DNA of 5,824 bases from Wandonia sp964447015 (GTDB taxonomy: Bacteria > Bacteroidota > Bacteroidia > Flavobacteriales_D > Crocinitomicaceae), in contig CAYUQU010000138.1 of the NCBI GenBank assembly GCA_964447015.1, forward strand, positions 1 to 5,824, read 5' to 3'. Position 1 is the first letter of the stretch, and every line of letters starts with the position of its first letter. This document shows positions 1-5,824 of the stretch, piece by piece. The notes beneath the pieces were generated by a model, which was not told the origin of the DNA, searched no databases, and saw nothing but the letters and a program-made list of their open reading frames with translations. Both the position numbers and the translations under genes were made by a program.

Positions 1-139
1 CTACTTTGTAAGATTTTGTATCAGGAACTTCAGGACTATAAGTAAGTCCTTCATGGACAATACTTTCCTGTGTTTGAGAATAAAGTTTATTGTGAGCTAA
101 TACAGCAATAAACACACATAAAACAAAAGTAATTTTCAT
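1..139 (-). CDS. N-terminus of a secreted protein of unknown function (cut by the window edge)
   Basis: An open frame begins at an ATG (complement of 137-139) and runs off the left edge after 46 codons without a stop. The first 22 residues look like a Sec signal peptide: a Met-Lys start, a hydrophobic core (ITFVLCVFIAVLA), then a polar stretch ending Leu-Tyr-Ser-Gln. Cleavage probably falls after Ser-Gln, as is common in flavobacterial exported proteins. The Cys at residue 8 lies inside the hydrophobic core and is not a convincing lipobox, so a lipoprotein is unlikely. The visible mature part (TQESIVHEGLTYSPEVPDTK) matches no family I recognise. A TAnnTTTG box about 33 bp upstream supports the start. 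The gene follows the carbonic anhydrase on the same strand but lies beyond its terminator, so it is probably transcribed on its own. The function cannot be called from this fragment. Confidence 0.72.
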   Translation of the reverse strand, partial: MKITFVLCVFIAVLAHNKLYSQTQESIVHEGLTYSPEVPDTKSYKV

Positions 140-171
140 ACAGTTAAGTTGAAAAATGGTTAATAATTGAA

Positions 172-208
172 CAAATTTAGGTTAAGATTTTCTTATAATA
201 ATCAAAAA
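172..208 (-). promoter_or_regulatory. Candidate Bacteroidetes sigma-A promoter for the left-edge secreted protein
   Basis: On the minus strand, TAAATTTG (complement of 172-179) matches the TAnnTTTG -7 consensus exactly. A TTTTTG (complement of 203-208) lies 23 bp further upstream and could be the -33 element, though the spacing is at the long end of what is usual. The -7 box is about 33 bp from the ATG at 139, which suits a short 5' leader. It lies downstream of the carbonic anhydrase terminator, consistent with an independent transcript. In DNA this AT-rich, chance matches are possible. Confidence 0.45.
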
Positions 209-296
209 TTCGACCAATTACTTCTTTTGGTTGTTTGGAATGTGTTTTTGGGAGATATCACATTTTTTTAGCCATAAACTAATTAAATTATTAGAG

Positions 297-334
297 AAAA
301 TAAAAAAAAATCGCAATGGTTATCCACTGCGATT
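297..334 (-). terminator. Intrinsic terminator of the carbonic anhydrase gene
   Basis: Bases 309-315 (AATCGCA) pair with 328-334 (TGCGATT). After one mismatch (A316/C327) the stem continues with 317-319 (TGG) against 324-326 (CCA), closing a TTAT loop. Read on the minus strand, the stem is followed immediately by a T-run (complement of 302-310) and then ATTTT. This is the classic hairpin plus U-tract layout and orients the terminator for minus-strand transcription. It lies 80 bp past the carbonic anhydrase stop codon and before the next promoter. The plus strand has no comparable T-run. Confidence 0.88.
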
Positions 335-352
335 CAATTCCTTATCTAAGAA

Positions 353-382
353 GTGATTCAATGATTGTCTCATTAGAATCAC
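353..382 (-). other. Second hairpin in the 3' UTR of the carbonic anhydrase transcript
   Basis: GTGATTC (353-359) pairs with GAATCAC (376-382). AATGA (360-364) pairs with TCATT (370-374). One A (375) is bulged and the loop is TTGTC (365-369), giving a 12-bp stem. It lies between the carbonic anhydrase stop codon and the terminator hairpin, 18 bp upstream of the latter in the direction of transcription. No U-tract follows, so it is not a terminator by itself. An mRNA-stabilising or processing structure is possible; no function is shown. Confidence 0.5.
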
Positions 383-413
383 ATAATTTGTAGAATGAAG
401 TCTATTCGATTTC

Positions 414-1091
414 CTATACAGCGAGCATCGCTTCAAGGGTTTTTTCAGAGCATACGAACGTATCATCGAAAAATTCAACTTTTCCTGTTTCGACATTGTA
501 CATAGCTCCAATAATTCCGATTTGCTCCTTGTTAATTAGTCTTTCAAGGACTGTGCTTCGTTCGATTACAGCTTTTACGCTTCTTTTCACGTTCATGTCG
601 GCAACGCTTTGTACAAATTCAGCATTATCTCCTGTCGTAACTTTGAATTTATTGGAAGCTTTTATTTCGTAAATGGCTGGTTGCAGCTTTGAGAGGAGAG
701 ACGTTAAGTTTCCTAGCTCTACGTGATTACACGCACCTGTTACGGCTCCACATTTTGTATGACCTAATACTACAATGAGTTTAGATCCCGCAGCTTTACA
801 TGCATATTCCAAACTTCCCAAAATGTCTGTGTTCACTACATTACCTGCTATACGAATTGAGAATACATCACCTAATCCCTGATCAAAAATAAGTTCAGCC
901 GATGTACGACTGTCCATACAGCTCAAGATTGCGGCAAATGGCCATTGTCCATCACGAGTTTGGTTAATTTGTTTCAACAAGTCGCGATCGACTGTCAGGC
1001 TGTCCAAAAATCGAACATTTCCTTCTTTCAAAATTTCAAGCGCTCTTTGCGGAGTGATTGAAGCTTGTGTTTCTTGTGTATGTGCTTTCAT
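414..1091 (-). CDS. Beta-class carbonic anhydrase
   Basis: This cytoplasmic zinc enzyme interconverts CO2 and bicarbonate plus a proton. Numbering is from a possible upstream TTG start at 1109. The zinc-site motif CMDSR (Cys64, Asp66, Arg68) and the second motif GHTKCGAV (His117, Cys120) are both intact; Cys64, His117 and Cys120 are the expected zinc ligands, with Asp66-Arg68 the usual dyad. No signal peptide or membrane segment is seen. The length (225 aa from the ATG) is normal for the family. I chose the ATG at 1091 (MKAHTQETQ) over the in-frame TTG 18 bp upstream because ATG is the stronger start and those six residues show no recognised conservation. The stop is TAG at 414-416. The gene stands alone between a candidate promoter near 1160 and a strong terminator at 297-334. 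Likely roles are bicarbonate supply for carboxylases and pH balance. Beta-class assignment is near certain; the physiological role is inferred. Confidence 0.96.
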   Translation of the reverse strand: MKAHTQETQASITPQRALEILKEGNVRFLDSLTVDRDLLKQINQTRDGQWPFAAILSCMDSRTSAELIFDQGLGDVFSIRIAGNVVNTDILGSLEYACKAAGSKLIVVLGHTKCGAVTGACNHVELGNLTSLLSKLQPAIYEIKASNKFKVTTGDNAEFVQSVADMNVKRSVKAVIERSTVLERLINKEQIGIIGAMYNVETGKVEFFDDTFVCSEKTLEAMLAV

Positions 1092-1156
1092 GCGATTTGA
1101 ATTTTCCAAGTTTATTGACTTAAAGTGTGAGTGTAAGATGAGTCATTTTTCGGTAC

Positions 1157-1164
1157 CAAATATA
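1157..1164 (-). promoter_or_regulatory. Candidate -7 box for the carbonic anhydrase gene
   Basis: On the minus strand the sequence TATATTTG (complement of 1157-1164) fits the Bacteroidetes TAnnTTTG -7 consensus exactly and lies about 65 bp upstream of the ATG at 1091. No clean TTTG -33 element sits at normal spacing. Only a T-rich run (complement of about 1191-1197) lies 26 bp upstream, so the call rests on the -7 box and its position. Confidence 0.42.
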
Positions 1165-1245
1165 CGTAGTTTAAGTAATTGAATTTGCTTAAAAAAAGTT
1201 AAAAAGAGATTAGAATAAGATTAGAAAAATAGATTTTAGACAAAA

Positions 1246-1404
1246 GAAAATAGACGAAAGACATAGTTTGTATGGGGTTAAAGTATTAGGATTCCTAATT
1301 AACAGAAAAGTAGAACAATTATGTAAGTAGTTCGCTCGAATTATATTTTACTAGAACCAACAACTTCTTTTGAAGCATTTATTTGAAGTCTTTTGTCTAT
1401 TTTC
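1246..1404. repeat. Widely spaced inverted repeat (two 17-bp arms)
   Basis: The arm at 1246-1262 (GAAAATAGACGAAAGAC) is the reverse complement of 1388-1404 (GTCTTTTGTCTATTTTC) at 16 of 17 positions. The 125 bp between the arms hold no ORF. A related word, TAGACAAAAGAAAATAGAC, overlaps the left arm from 1237, so each side carries more than one copy of a GACAAAAGA-type unit. It may be a degraded intergenic repeat family or simple low-complexity DNA. The loop is too long and no U-tract follows, so I do not call it a terminator. Confidence 0.5.
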
Positions 1405-1420
1405 TATTAGTCTTTTGTCT
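1388..1420. repeat. Short direct repeat GTCTTTTGTCT, two copies
   Basis: The 11-mer GTCTTTTGTCT occurs at 1388-1398 and again at 1410-1420, exactly 22 bp apart start to start, separated by ATTTTCTATTA. It lies just beyond the antiporter stop codon (1432-1434), within the antiporter's 3' untranslated region. Two copies are too few to suggest a named element. A 22-bp period could allow two binding sites on the same face of the helix, but nothing else supports that. Confidence 0.5.
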
Positions 1421-1431
1421 TTAAGAGGTTC

Positions 1432-3576
1432 TTACTTCCTTCTAAATATCTTCGCAATTGTTTTACCAATCTCATCAAGTTTTTCAAGAGGTTCAATGAA
1501 TGTGGGGTTTTTCAAGTCAATTTGAGAAGAATCTGAAACTCCAGCTTGCATTGGAAAGATCAAGATGTAACTTGTTTCTTTGAAATAATTATTCAAATAA
1601 TAAGGTATTTTGCTCATGTTACTGTGATATGAAGGCCTCTCTTTCCTGCTTAGGACAATGATTAAGTTGTCGTCTTTGTGAAAATTTCGTGCAAGGATTA
1701 AAAAGTCATTCCAATCTTGAAATTCTTCAAAATCAGATTCAATCGGATGTTTAGATTGAATTTCATTTATGATTTTAAGTGTTTCTTTGTTTGCATAGAA
1801 TAGTAATTTGGCTCCAGAATTTCGCGCAATGTTCCAAATTTTAATGAGCCAAAATGGAAACCCAATTTCTTTTTCTGCATTTTCTGGAACAATAATAATA
1901 TGTCTTTTAATTGTTCCAAAAGGCTGAGCAGGTTTATAAACCAAGGTTGTGGCATTGCATTTTGTCAAAATCCCATCAGTTAAGTTCCCTAAGAAAGAAT
2001 CTGAAATACCTTTATTGACATGAAGTCCTAAAATTAAATCAGTGATTTTATGTTCCTTAGCGACACTTGTAATCCCGTTTACGATATTTAAGTCATAACG
2101 AAGTAGCTCGTGTACTAGATTGTCTGTAGCAGATGCTGTAACTGCGGCTTTGTTTAGAATTTTTTTAGCTTGTTTGTCTGCAGAACCTTCAAACGTGTTG
2201 TTGTCAACAATGTTTAGCGCGTACAAGCCGTCTTTGTTCTTTTTTGATTTTATAGTAACACCTAAATTAATTAATTCGTCAGTTGTTTCAAGATTATTTA
2301 TAGGTATTAGAATTTTTTCTTGGATTTCTTCTTCGTCCACTACATCTGTGCTTTCGGAGAGAGCGATGTTCTTGGCACCTTTTTGAGCAACAAATGAAGC
2401 GATTGTACACGTGAACAGAATCATTAAAATAGTTCCGTTCAGAATACTTTCGTTAAGTAAACGAACTGGCTCACCTGTTGCTGTTTCTCCAATGATAATG
2501 TTGTAACCGACCAAAACAGCTGCCAGTGTTGCTGCGGCTTGGGCATTGCTTAATCCAAAGATTAATCTACGCTGGTCAACTGAGAAATTATACGTTTTTT
2601 GGGTGATCCATGCTGCGAGGAATTTAGCGGATGTCGCTACAATAATCATTACGGAGGCAACCTTAATGGTGTTAAAATCTTTAAAAAACGCACGGTAATC
2701 TATAAGCATTCCAACTCCAATAAGGAAAAACGGAATAAAAATCGCATTTCCAACAAACTCAATGCGATTCATTAAAGGTGAGGTATGTGGAATAAGGCGA
2801 TTAAGAGCTAACCCTGCTAAGAAAGCACCAATAATTGCTTCTATTCCTGCCATTTCTGCCAGTACAGCACCTAGAAAAACCATTACCAATACAAAAATGT
2901 ATTGAGAAACATTATCGTCAAATCGCTTGAAGAACCATCGCCCAATAATAGGGAAGAGCAACATGACAATAAGTCCAAAAAGGAGAATAGAAACAGATAA
3001 TCGTACCCAAAACTCGGTGTTAACTTCCCCTGTTGTCATTCCAACTATCACGGCAAGAACCAAAAGAGCTAAAGTATCCGTTATCATGGTTCCGCCAACA
3101 GTGATATTAACGGCTTTGTTTTTAGCAACACCTAATTTACTGACTAATGGATAGGCTATAAGTGTATGAGAGGCAAACATACTGGCTAATAAAACTGAAG
3201 TAGCGACTGAAAATCCTAAGATGTAAAGTCCAGATAATATTCCCAAGGTCATAGGAATAGCAAATGTATATAGTCCAAATACCAAACTCTTTTTACTGTT
3301 CTTTTTAAAATCACCTAAATCTATTTCCAATCCAGCAAGGAACATGATGTATAAAAGTCCTGCCGTACCCGAAAGAATGATACTGCTGTCTCTTTCCATC
3401 AAATTTATTCCATAAGGACCAATTACAGCACCTGCAATTATTAGCCCTAGAAGATGTGGAATTTTAATTTTGTTTAGAATGATTGGGGCAAAGAGGATAA
3501 TCACCAATATTAAAAGGAATTTTAATACTGGATTTGTGAGGGGTAAAGTCGTTTCAAATATGTTCAACAACACCAT
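1432..3576 (-). CDS. CPA2-family cation:proton antiporter with C-terminal USP-like domains
   Basis: This is an inner-membrane monovalent cation/H+ exchanger of the CPA2 (Na_H_Exchanger) superfamily. Residues about 15-398 form a dozen or so hydrophobic segments. Visible family marks are HLLGLIIAGAVIGPYGINL (41-59), LYIMFLAGLEIDL (75-87), the transport-site helix with Thr166-Asp167 in GTMITDTLALLV, and Lys318 in a later helix (SAKFLAAWI). The residue before the key Asp is Thr, so this is not the double-Asp arrangement of electrogenic NhaA/NapA-type exchangers; electroneutral exchange is possible but inferred. After an acidic linker (about 408-420, DVVDEEEIQE) comes a cytoplasmic region (about 420-714) like two tandem UspA-type folds, the first starting EKILIPINN and ending near TTLVYKP. 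The UspA nucleotide motif looks degenerate. The region presumably regulates transport. I see no KefC-type KTN/TrkA-N nucleotide-binding domain. The start ATG is 26 bp after the upstream gene's stop codon, implying co-transcription. The ion (Na+ or K+) cannot be told. Confidence 0.93.
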   Translation of the reverse strand: MVLLNIFETTLPLTNPVLKFLLILVIILFAPIILNKIKIPHLLGLIIAGAVIGPYGINLMERDSSIILSGTAGLLYIMFLAGLEIDLGDFKKNSKKSLVFGLYTFAIPMTLGILSGLYILGFSVATSVLLASMFASHTLIAYPLVSKLGVAKNKAVNITVGGTMITDTLALLVLAVIVGMTTGEVNTEFWVRLSVSILLFGLIVMLLFPIIGRWFFKRFDDNVSQYIFVLVMVFLGAVLAEMAGIEAIIGAFLAGLALNRLIPHTSPLMNRIEFVGNAIFIPFFLIGVGMLIDYRAFFKDFNTIKVASVMIIVATSAKFLAAWITQKTYNFSVDQRRLIFGLSNAQAAATLAAVLVGYNIIIGETATGEPVRLLNESILNGTILMILFTCTIASFVAQKGAKNIALSESTDVVDEEEIQEKILIPINNLETTDELINLGVTIKSKKNKDGLYALNIVDNNTFEGSADKQAKKILNKAAVTASATDNLVHELLRYDLNIVNGITSVAKEHKITDLILGLHVNKGISDSFLGNLTDGILTKCNATTLVYKPAQPFGTIKRHIIIVPENAEKEIGFPFWLIKIWNIARNSGAKLLFYANKETLKIINEIQSKHPIESDFEEFQDWNDFLILARNFHKDDNLIIVLSRKERPSYHSNMSKIPYYLNNYFKETSYILIFPMQAGVSDSSQIDLKNPTFIEPLEKLDEIGKTIAKIFRRK

Positions 3577-3602
3577 ATTGCTCTATTATTTGATTATTCT
3601 AT

Positions 3603-5675
3603 CTATGCTTCCTCCTTTTTATTCTCATCACGCTCACGAGTTGGATAGAAAAAACTAAGCGGATGTTTTTTAAAATGCTGCCAATTTGAACTGAAAACTA
3701 AACGGACTTCTGTGAGTGGAATTTTTCGTGAGCGAAAAGCGAGTAGGAGAGAGAGTACGAAACTCACAAGGAAATTAAGTAAACCGATGATGCCGATACC
3801 CAAGATCACCCAAAAAATCATAGGACCTGAAATGGAAAAGTCATTTCCATAAAGTCCTAATCCAAAATTGCCCCCCGCAAACGTGATGTGTCGAATATCA
3901 AGGTTTAACCCAACAAATGCCCCAATAGACGCAGTAGATCCCATAAACACACCAAACCACATGTTAGACATGATGCCAGCCCATTTTTTCTCGTAAAAAT
4001 CAGCTAATTTTTTAGTCCTCTTTTTTCCCAAGCTGAGTTTTAATACAGGATGTTCTTTAATTCTGTATGGAATTTGAAGGTGTTTGTCACGATTGGCAAT
4101 ACTGCCCGATATAATTCCTGAAAGAAACAAGAAAACTCCTGCTATTGCTGCGTGTAAAATAGCAAGTGAATGTACAGGACTGATATCTGTTAAAAGTTTA
4201 TCTGCTTTTGTGGCGGCAATGTTATAGTCGAAAATGAGATCAATAATCCAAATACCAATTAAAGCTACTGGAAAAGCGACAAGTACATTGCCAACAAATG
4301 CGATAAACTGTGAGCGGAAAAGTCGCGCGAACAGTTCAGCAAAGTCGGCATACTTATTTTTGTTATTTCCACCGTGTTGCAATCCTTTTTTAAGTTCCTG
4401 AATGAACGCTGCGGCAGTCATAGCAGGTTGTTTTGTTGCAAGAGTGAATCCTAAAAGGTAAATAGCAATGAAACCTAGCGCATAATTGGCACTGTATAAA
4501 AATGCATAACCAAAATCACTAGCATCAATTTTAGAAAGCAGCACTTTGGTGATACACATTAGACCCACAATCATTCCACCACCCATTGCTGTTTTAAGCA
4601 TGTGCATGTATTCTTTCTTGCTTGTAGTAATATAATGCTCACCCGTTTTTGCAGTGTGTTGGGTGATTTCGTAGGAGATAAGCTGCGTACTTTCGTCTAT
4701 AAGCTTACTGATGTCGTTTTTGTAACAGTTAAATTCGATGAGTAATTTCGAAAGTGTTATTGTATTTCGTTCTTTGTCTTGTTCTTGTTGAATGGTAAGT
4801 ATATTGAGCAAGAGTTTTAATCGCTCGAGCTGTTGATCTATTCGAAGCAAATTTTGATTAACCTTTAACGAAATCCCGTATTTGGCACTGTTTCGAAAAG
4901 CCCTATCAACAAATTCTTGACACTGTTTGTGAAGAACTAAGAACTGTTTTAGTGAATCAATATCAGGAGTTAGAAAATAACCTTTTTCTTTGGTTATCAG
5001 TTTTCTGAGTTCAGACATCTCATCTTCCAATGCAACAAAAGGACTTTCATGCGCGTCGTATTCGGGAACCATTTTTAGCACATCGGTTTCCATTACACGC
5101 CCATTTACTCTCCTAATTAAAATTTCAATGGATTCAAAAAGCTGAATAAAAGGAGAATTGACGTGAATATTTTCAAAAATTGATTTAAACTTCAAGAGTT
5201 CTATCAACCTATTAAGTTGATCGGCGGGAAGTTTATTAATCCAATTAGCATCATTTGAAGAAAAAAACGCTTGGTTTAGCACATACTCTAATGTGTCCTG
5301 CTTTGGCTGATGGGGTAGGAGTTTGGCGATTATTCTGCGTTTAACTTCTTTGAAAAAATGAGTGTCTTCTATTATTCCTGCATCTACAAGAATTGTTTTG
5401 AAACTACGATTTTTAAGCAGGTTAGAGAGGAATGCAGAGAGTTCCGATGCCATTTCGGGGTTGTTCTCTAGCAACATCAATAATTCGCTCAGGTCAGCCG
5501 TTTCCTTTTTCTTAATTGGTCGAATTATGTTAATGAGATTGGTCAGTAGCTTAACTTGATCTTTCGTTTGCACCCATTGTTTGTTTGCACCAAAATATTT
5601 ATTTAGGTAACTCTTAAGTGGGAGTTTAGTTGCAAACCGTGCAAAAAATCGATTTCGGACAAAGGGAATTCGCAT
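3603..5675 (-). CDS. COG4389/PF10136 membrane protein ('site-specific recombinase' Gcr-like family)
   Basis: I recognise the family from the core around residues 363-425: a glycine-rich hydrophobic entry (MGGGMIVGLMCITKVLL), SANYALGFIAIYLLGFTLA, then the hallmark ATKQPAMTAA (413-422). Residues 1-355 are soluble-looking and mostly helical, with a likely coiled-coil stretch about 270-335. The C-terminal half carries about six membrane segments (about 363-380, 388-411, 456-482, 503-526, 570-590, 618-646), ending with HPLSFFYP (671-678) and a charged tail. The length, 690 aa, suits the family. The recombinase name traces to a gonococcal protein (Gcr). I see neither the Arg-His-Arg-Tyr set of tyrosine recombinases nor a serine-recombinase domain, and six membrane spans do not suit DNA strand exchange. 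The biochemical role should be treated as unknown. The gene precedes the antiporter by 26 bp, probably in one operon. The ATG at 5675 is the only sensible start; a -7 promoter box lies just upstream. Confidence 0.85.
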   Translation of the reverse strand: MRIPFVRNRFFARFATKLPLKSYLNKYFGANKQWVQTKDQVKLLTNLINIIRPIKKKETADLSELLMLLENNPEMASELSAFLSNLLKNRSFKTILVDAGIIEDTHFFKEVKRRIIAKLLPHQPKQDTLEYVLNQAFFSSNDANWINKLPADQLNRLIELLKFKSIFENIHVNSPFIQLFESIEILIRRVNGRVMETDVLKMVPEYDAHESPFVALEDEMSELRKLITKEKGYFLTPDIDSLKQFLVLHKQCQEFVDRAFRNSAKYGISLKVNQNLLRIDQQLERLKLLLNILTIQQEQDKERNTITLSKLLIEFNCYKNDISKLIDESTQLISYEITQHTAKTGEHYITTSKKEYMHMLKTAMGGGMIVGLMCITKVLLSKIDASDFGYAFLYSANYALGFIAIYLLGFTLATKQPAMTAAAFIQELKKGLQHGGNNKNKYADFAELFARLFRSQFIAFVGNVLVAFPVALIGIWIIDLIFDYNIAATKADKLLTDISPVHSLAILHAAIAGVFLFLSGIISGSIANRDKHLQIPYRIKEHPVLKLSLGKKRTKKLADFYEKKWAGIMSNMWFGVFMGSTASIGAFVGLNLDIRHITFAGGNFGLGLYGNDFSISGPMIFWVILGIGIIGLLNFLVSFVLSLLLAFRSRKIPLTEVRLVFSSNWQHFKKHPLSFFYPTRERDENKKEEA

Positions 5676-5679
5676 AGCT

Positions 5680-5687
5680 CAAAGATA
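5680..5687 (-). promoter_or_regulatory. Candidate -7 box abutting the COG4389 start codon
   Basis: TATCTTTG on the minus strand (complement of 5680-5687) matches TAnnTTTG exactly, and only 4 bases (AGCT) separate it from the ATG. A TTTTG lies 15 bp upstream, somewhat short for a -33 element. If used, transcription would start at or within a few bases of the start codon, giving a leaderless or nearly leaderless mRNA. No Shine-Dalgarno sequence is visible, which agrees with this but is normal for Bacteroidetes. Promoter use is inferred. Confidence 0.4.
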
Positions 5688-5770
5688 TAAAAAGGGATTA
5701 TTCAAAATATGTTTTGATATAGAATAGTGATTTAGATTGAATTTTATTTTTATGTCGACCATTTGTTCCC

Positions 5771-5824
5771 GTTATGTATTTCTGTAGAGACGCGATTAAT
5801 CGCGTCTCTACAGAAATACATAAC
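5771..5824. repeat. Perfect 54-bp palindrome (REP/MITE-like intergenic element)
   Basis: Bases 5771-5797 are the exact reverse complement of 5798-5824: two 27-bp arms with no spacer, centred on ATTAAT. The inner part reads GTAGAGACGCGATT followed by its complement and is more GC-rich than the surrounding DNA; the outer part is GTTATGTATTTCT and its mirror. It lies 95 bp upstream of the COG4389 gene and touches the window edge, so it may continue. As RNA it would form a very strong hairpin on either strand. There is no clear U-tract on the left side, so a simple intrinsic terminator is not shown. Its sharp base-composition contrast and perfect symmetry suggest a dispersed palindromic repeat, which I recall as a type seen in intergenic regions of several bacteria, but copy number cannot be judged here. 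Confidence 0.85.

Larger units (their letters stand above)
1092..1431. other. Repeat-bearing AT-rich intergenic spacer with no gene
   Basis: This 340-bp spacer separates the antiporter stop codon from the carbonic anhydrase start. I find no convincing ORF or structured RNA. It holds the candidate carbonic anhydrase promoter (near 1157-1164), a long A-rich tract (about 1190-1260), and a tandem pair of AGATTAGAA words at 1207-1215 and 1218-1226, 11 bp apart. It also holds a small hairpin (ATTAGG 1285-1290 with CCTAAT 1294-1299, loop ATT) and a set of GTCTTTTGTCT-like repeats near 1388-1420 with an inverted partner at 1246-1262. No canonical U-tract terminator follows the antiporter, so its transcript may end by another mechanism or run on towards the carbonic anhydrase. 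Confidence 0.6.

Noticed and set aside
320..511. Minus-strand 63-aa frame overlapping the carbonic anhydrase end and its terminator
   Set aside because: It crosses the terminator hairpin and overlaps a certain gene in another frame. The sequence has no recognisable family features.
1092..1109. In-frame TTG at 1107-1109 as the carbonic anhydrase start, adding six residues
   Set aside because: An ATG follows at 1091 and gives a normal-length enzyme. TTG is a weak start, and no ribosome-binding signal favours it.
1246..1404. Inverted repeat as the antiporter terminator
   Set aside because: The loop is 125 nt and no U-tract follows the distal arm, so it does not fit an intrinsic terminator.
1388..1420. 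GTCTTTTGTCT repeats as a CRISPR remnant
   Set aside because: There are only two 11-bp units with an 11-bp gap and no cas genes. Unit and spacer lengths are far from those of CRISPR arrays.
2120..3658. Several plus-strand frames of 60-90 codons opposite the antiporter gene
   Set aside because: They lie antisense to conserved coding sequence, have no promoter or domain, and are best explained as shadows of the real gene.
5362..5559. Plus-strand 65-codon frame opposite the COG4389 gene
   Set aside because: It is antisense to a well-supported gene and shows no independent coding signal.
3603..5675. The COG4389 gene plus the adjacent palindrome as a DNA-inversion or integrase system
   Set aside because: The protein has no recombinase catalytic motif and is membrane-spanning. 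The palindrome alone is not evidence of an invertible segment.

Overview
The window looks like a piece of an AT-rich Bacteroidetes chromosome, most likely Flavobacteriia. Three things point there. Non-coding spacers hold TAnnTTTG-type -7 promoter boxes, the sigma-A element of that phylum. Clear Shine-Dalgarno sequences are missing before the genes. The exported protein at the left edge has a signal peptide ending in Ser-Gln, as is common in flavobacteria. No species can be named from sequence alone.

All recognisable genes are on the minus strand, so transcription runs right to left. At the right edge (5771-5824) is a perfect 54-bp palindrome. Next comes a 690-aa polytopic membrane protein of the family called 'site-specific recombinase' (Gcr/COG4389, PF10136; 3603-5675). 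After only 26 bp follows a 714-aa CPA2-family cation:proton antiporter with a cytoplasmic C-terminal region resembling universal stress protein domains (1432-3576). These two probably form one transcription unit. A roughly 340-bp AT-rich spacer with short direct and inverted repeats separates them from a beta-class carbonic anhydrase (414-1091). That gene has its own candidate promoter and ends in a clear intrinsic terminator (297-334). The left edge holds the first 46 codons of a secreted protein (1-139), with its own candidate promoter.

The functional links are inference. Carbonic anhydrase (CO2/bicarbonate plus H+) and a cation:proton antiporter both bear on pH and ion balance, but they appear to be separately transcribed. 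The tighter association is between the COG4389 membrane protein and the antiporter. It hints that the so-called recombinase may have an envelope or ion-related role. I see no CRISPR array, tRNA, rRNA, transposase, phage gene or defence system.
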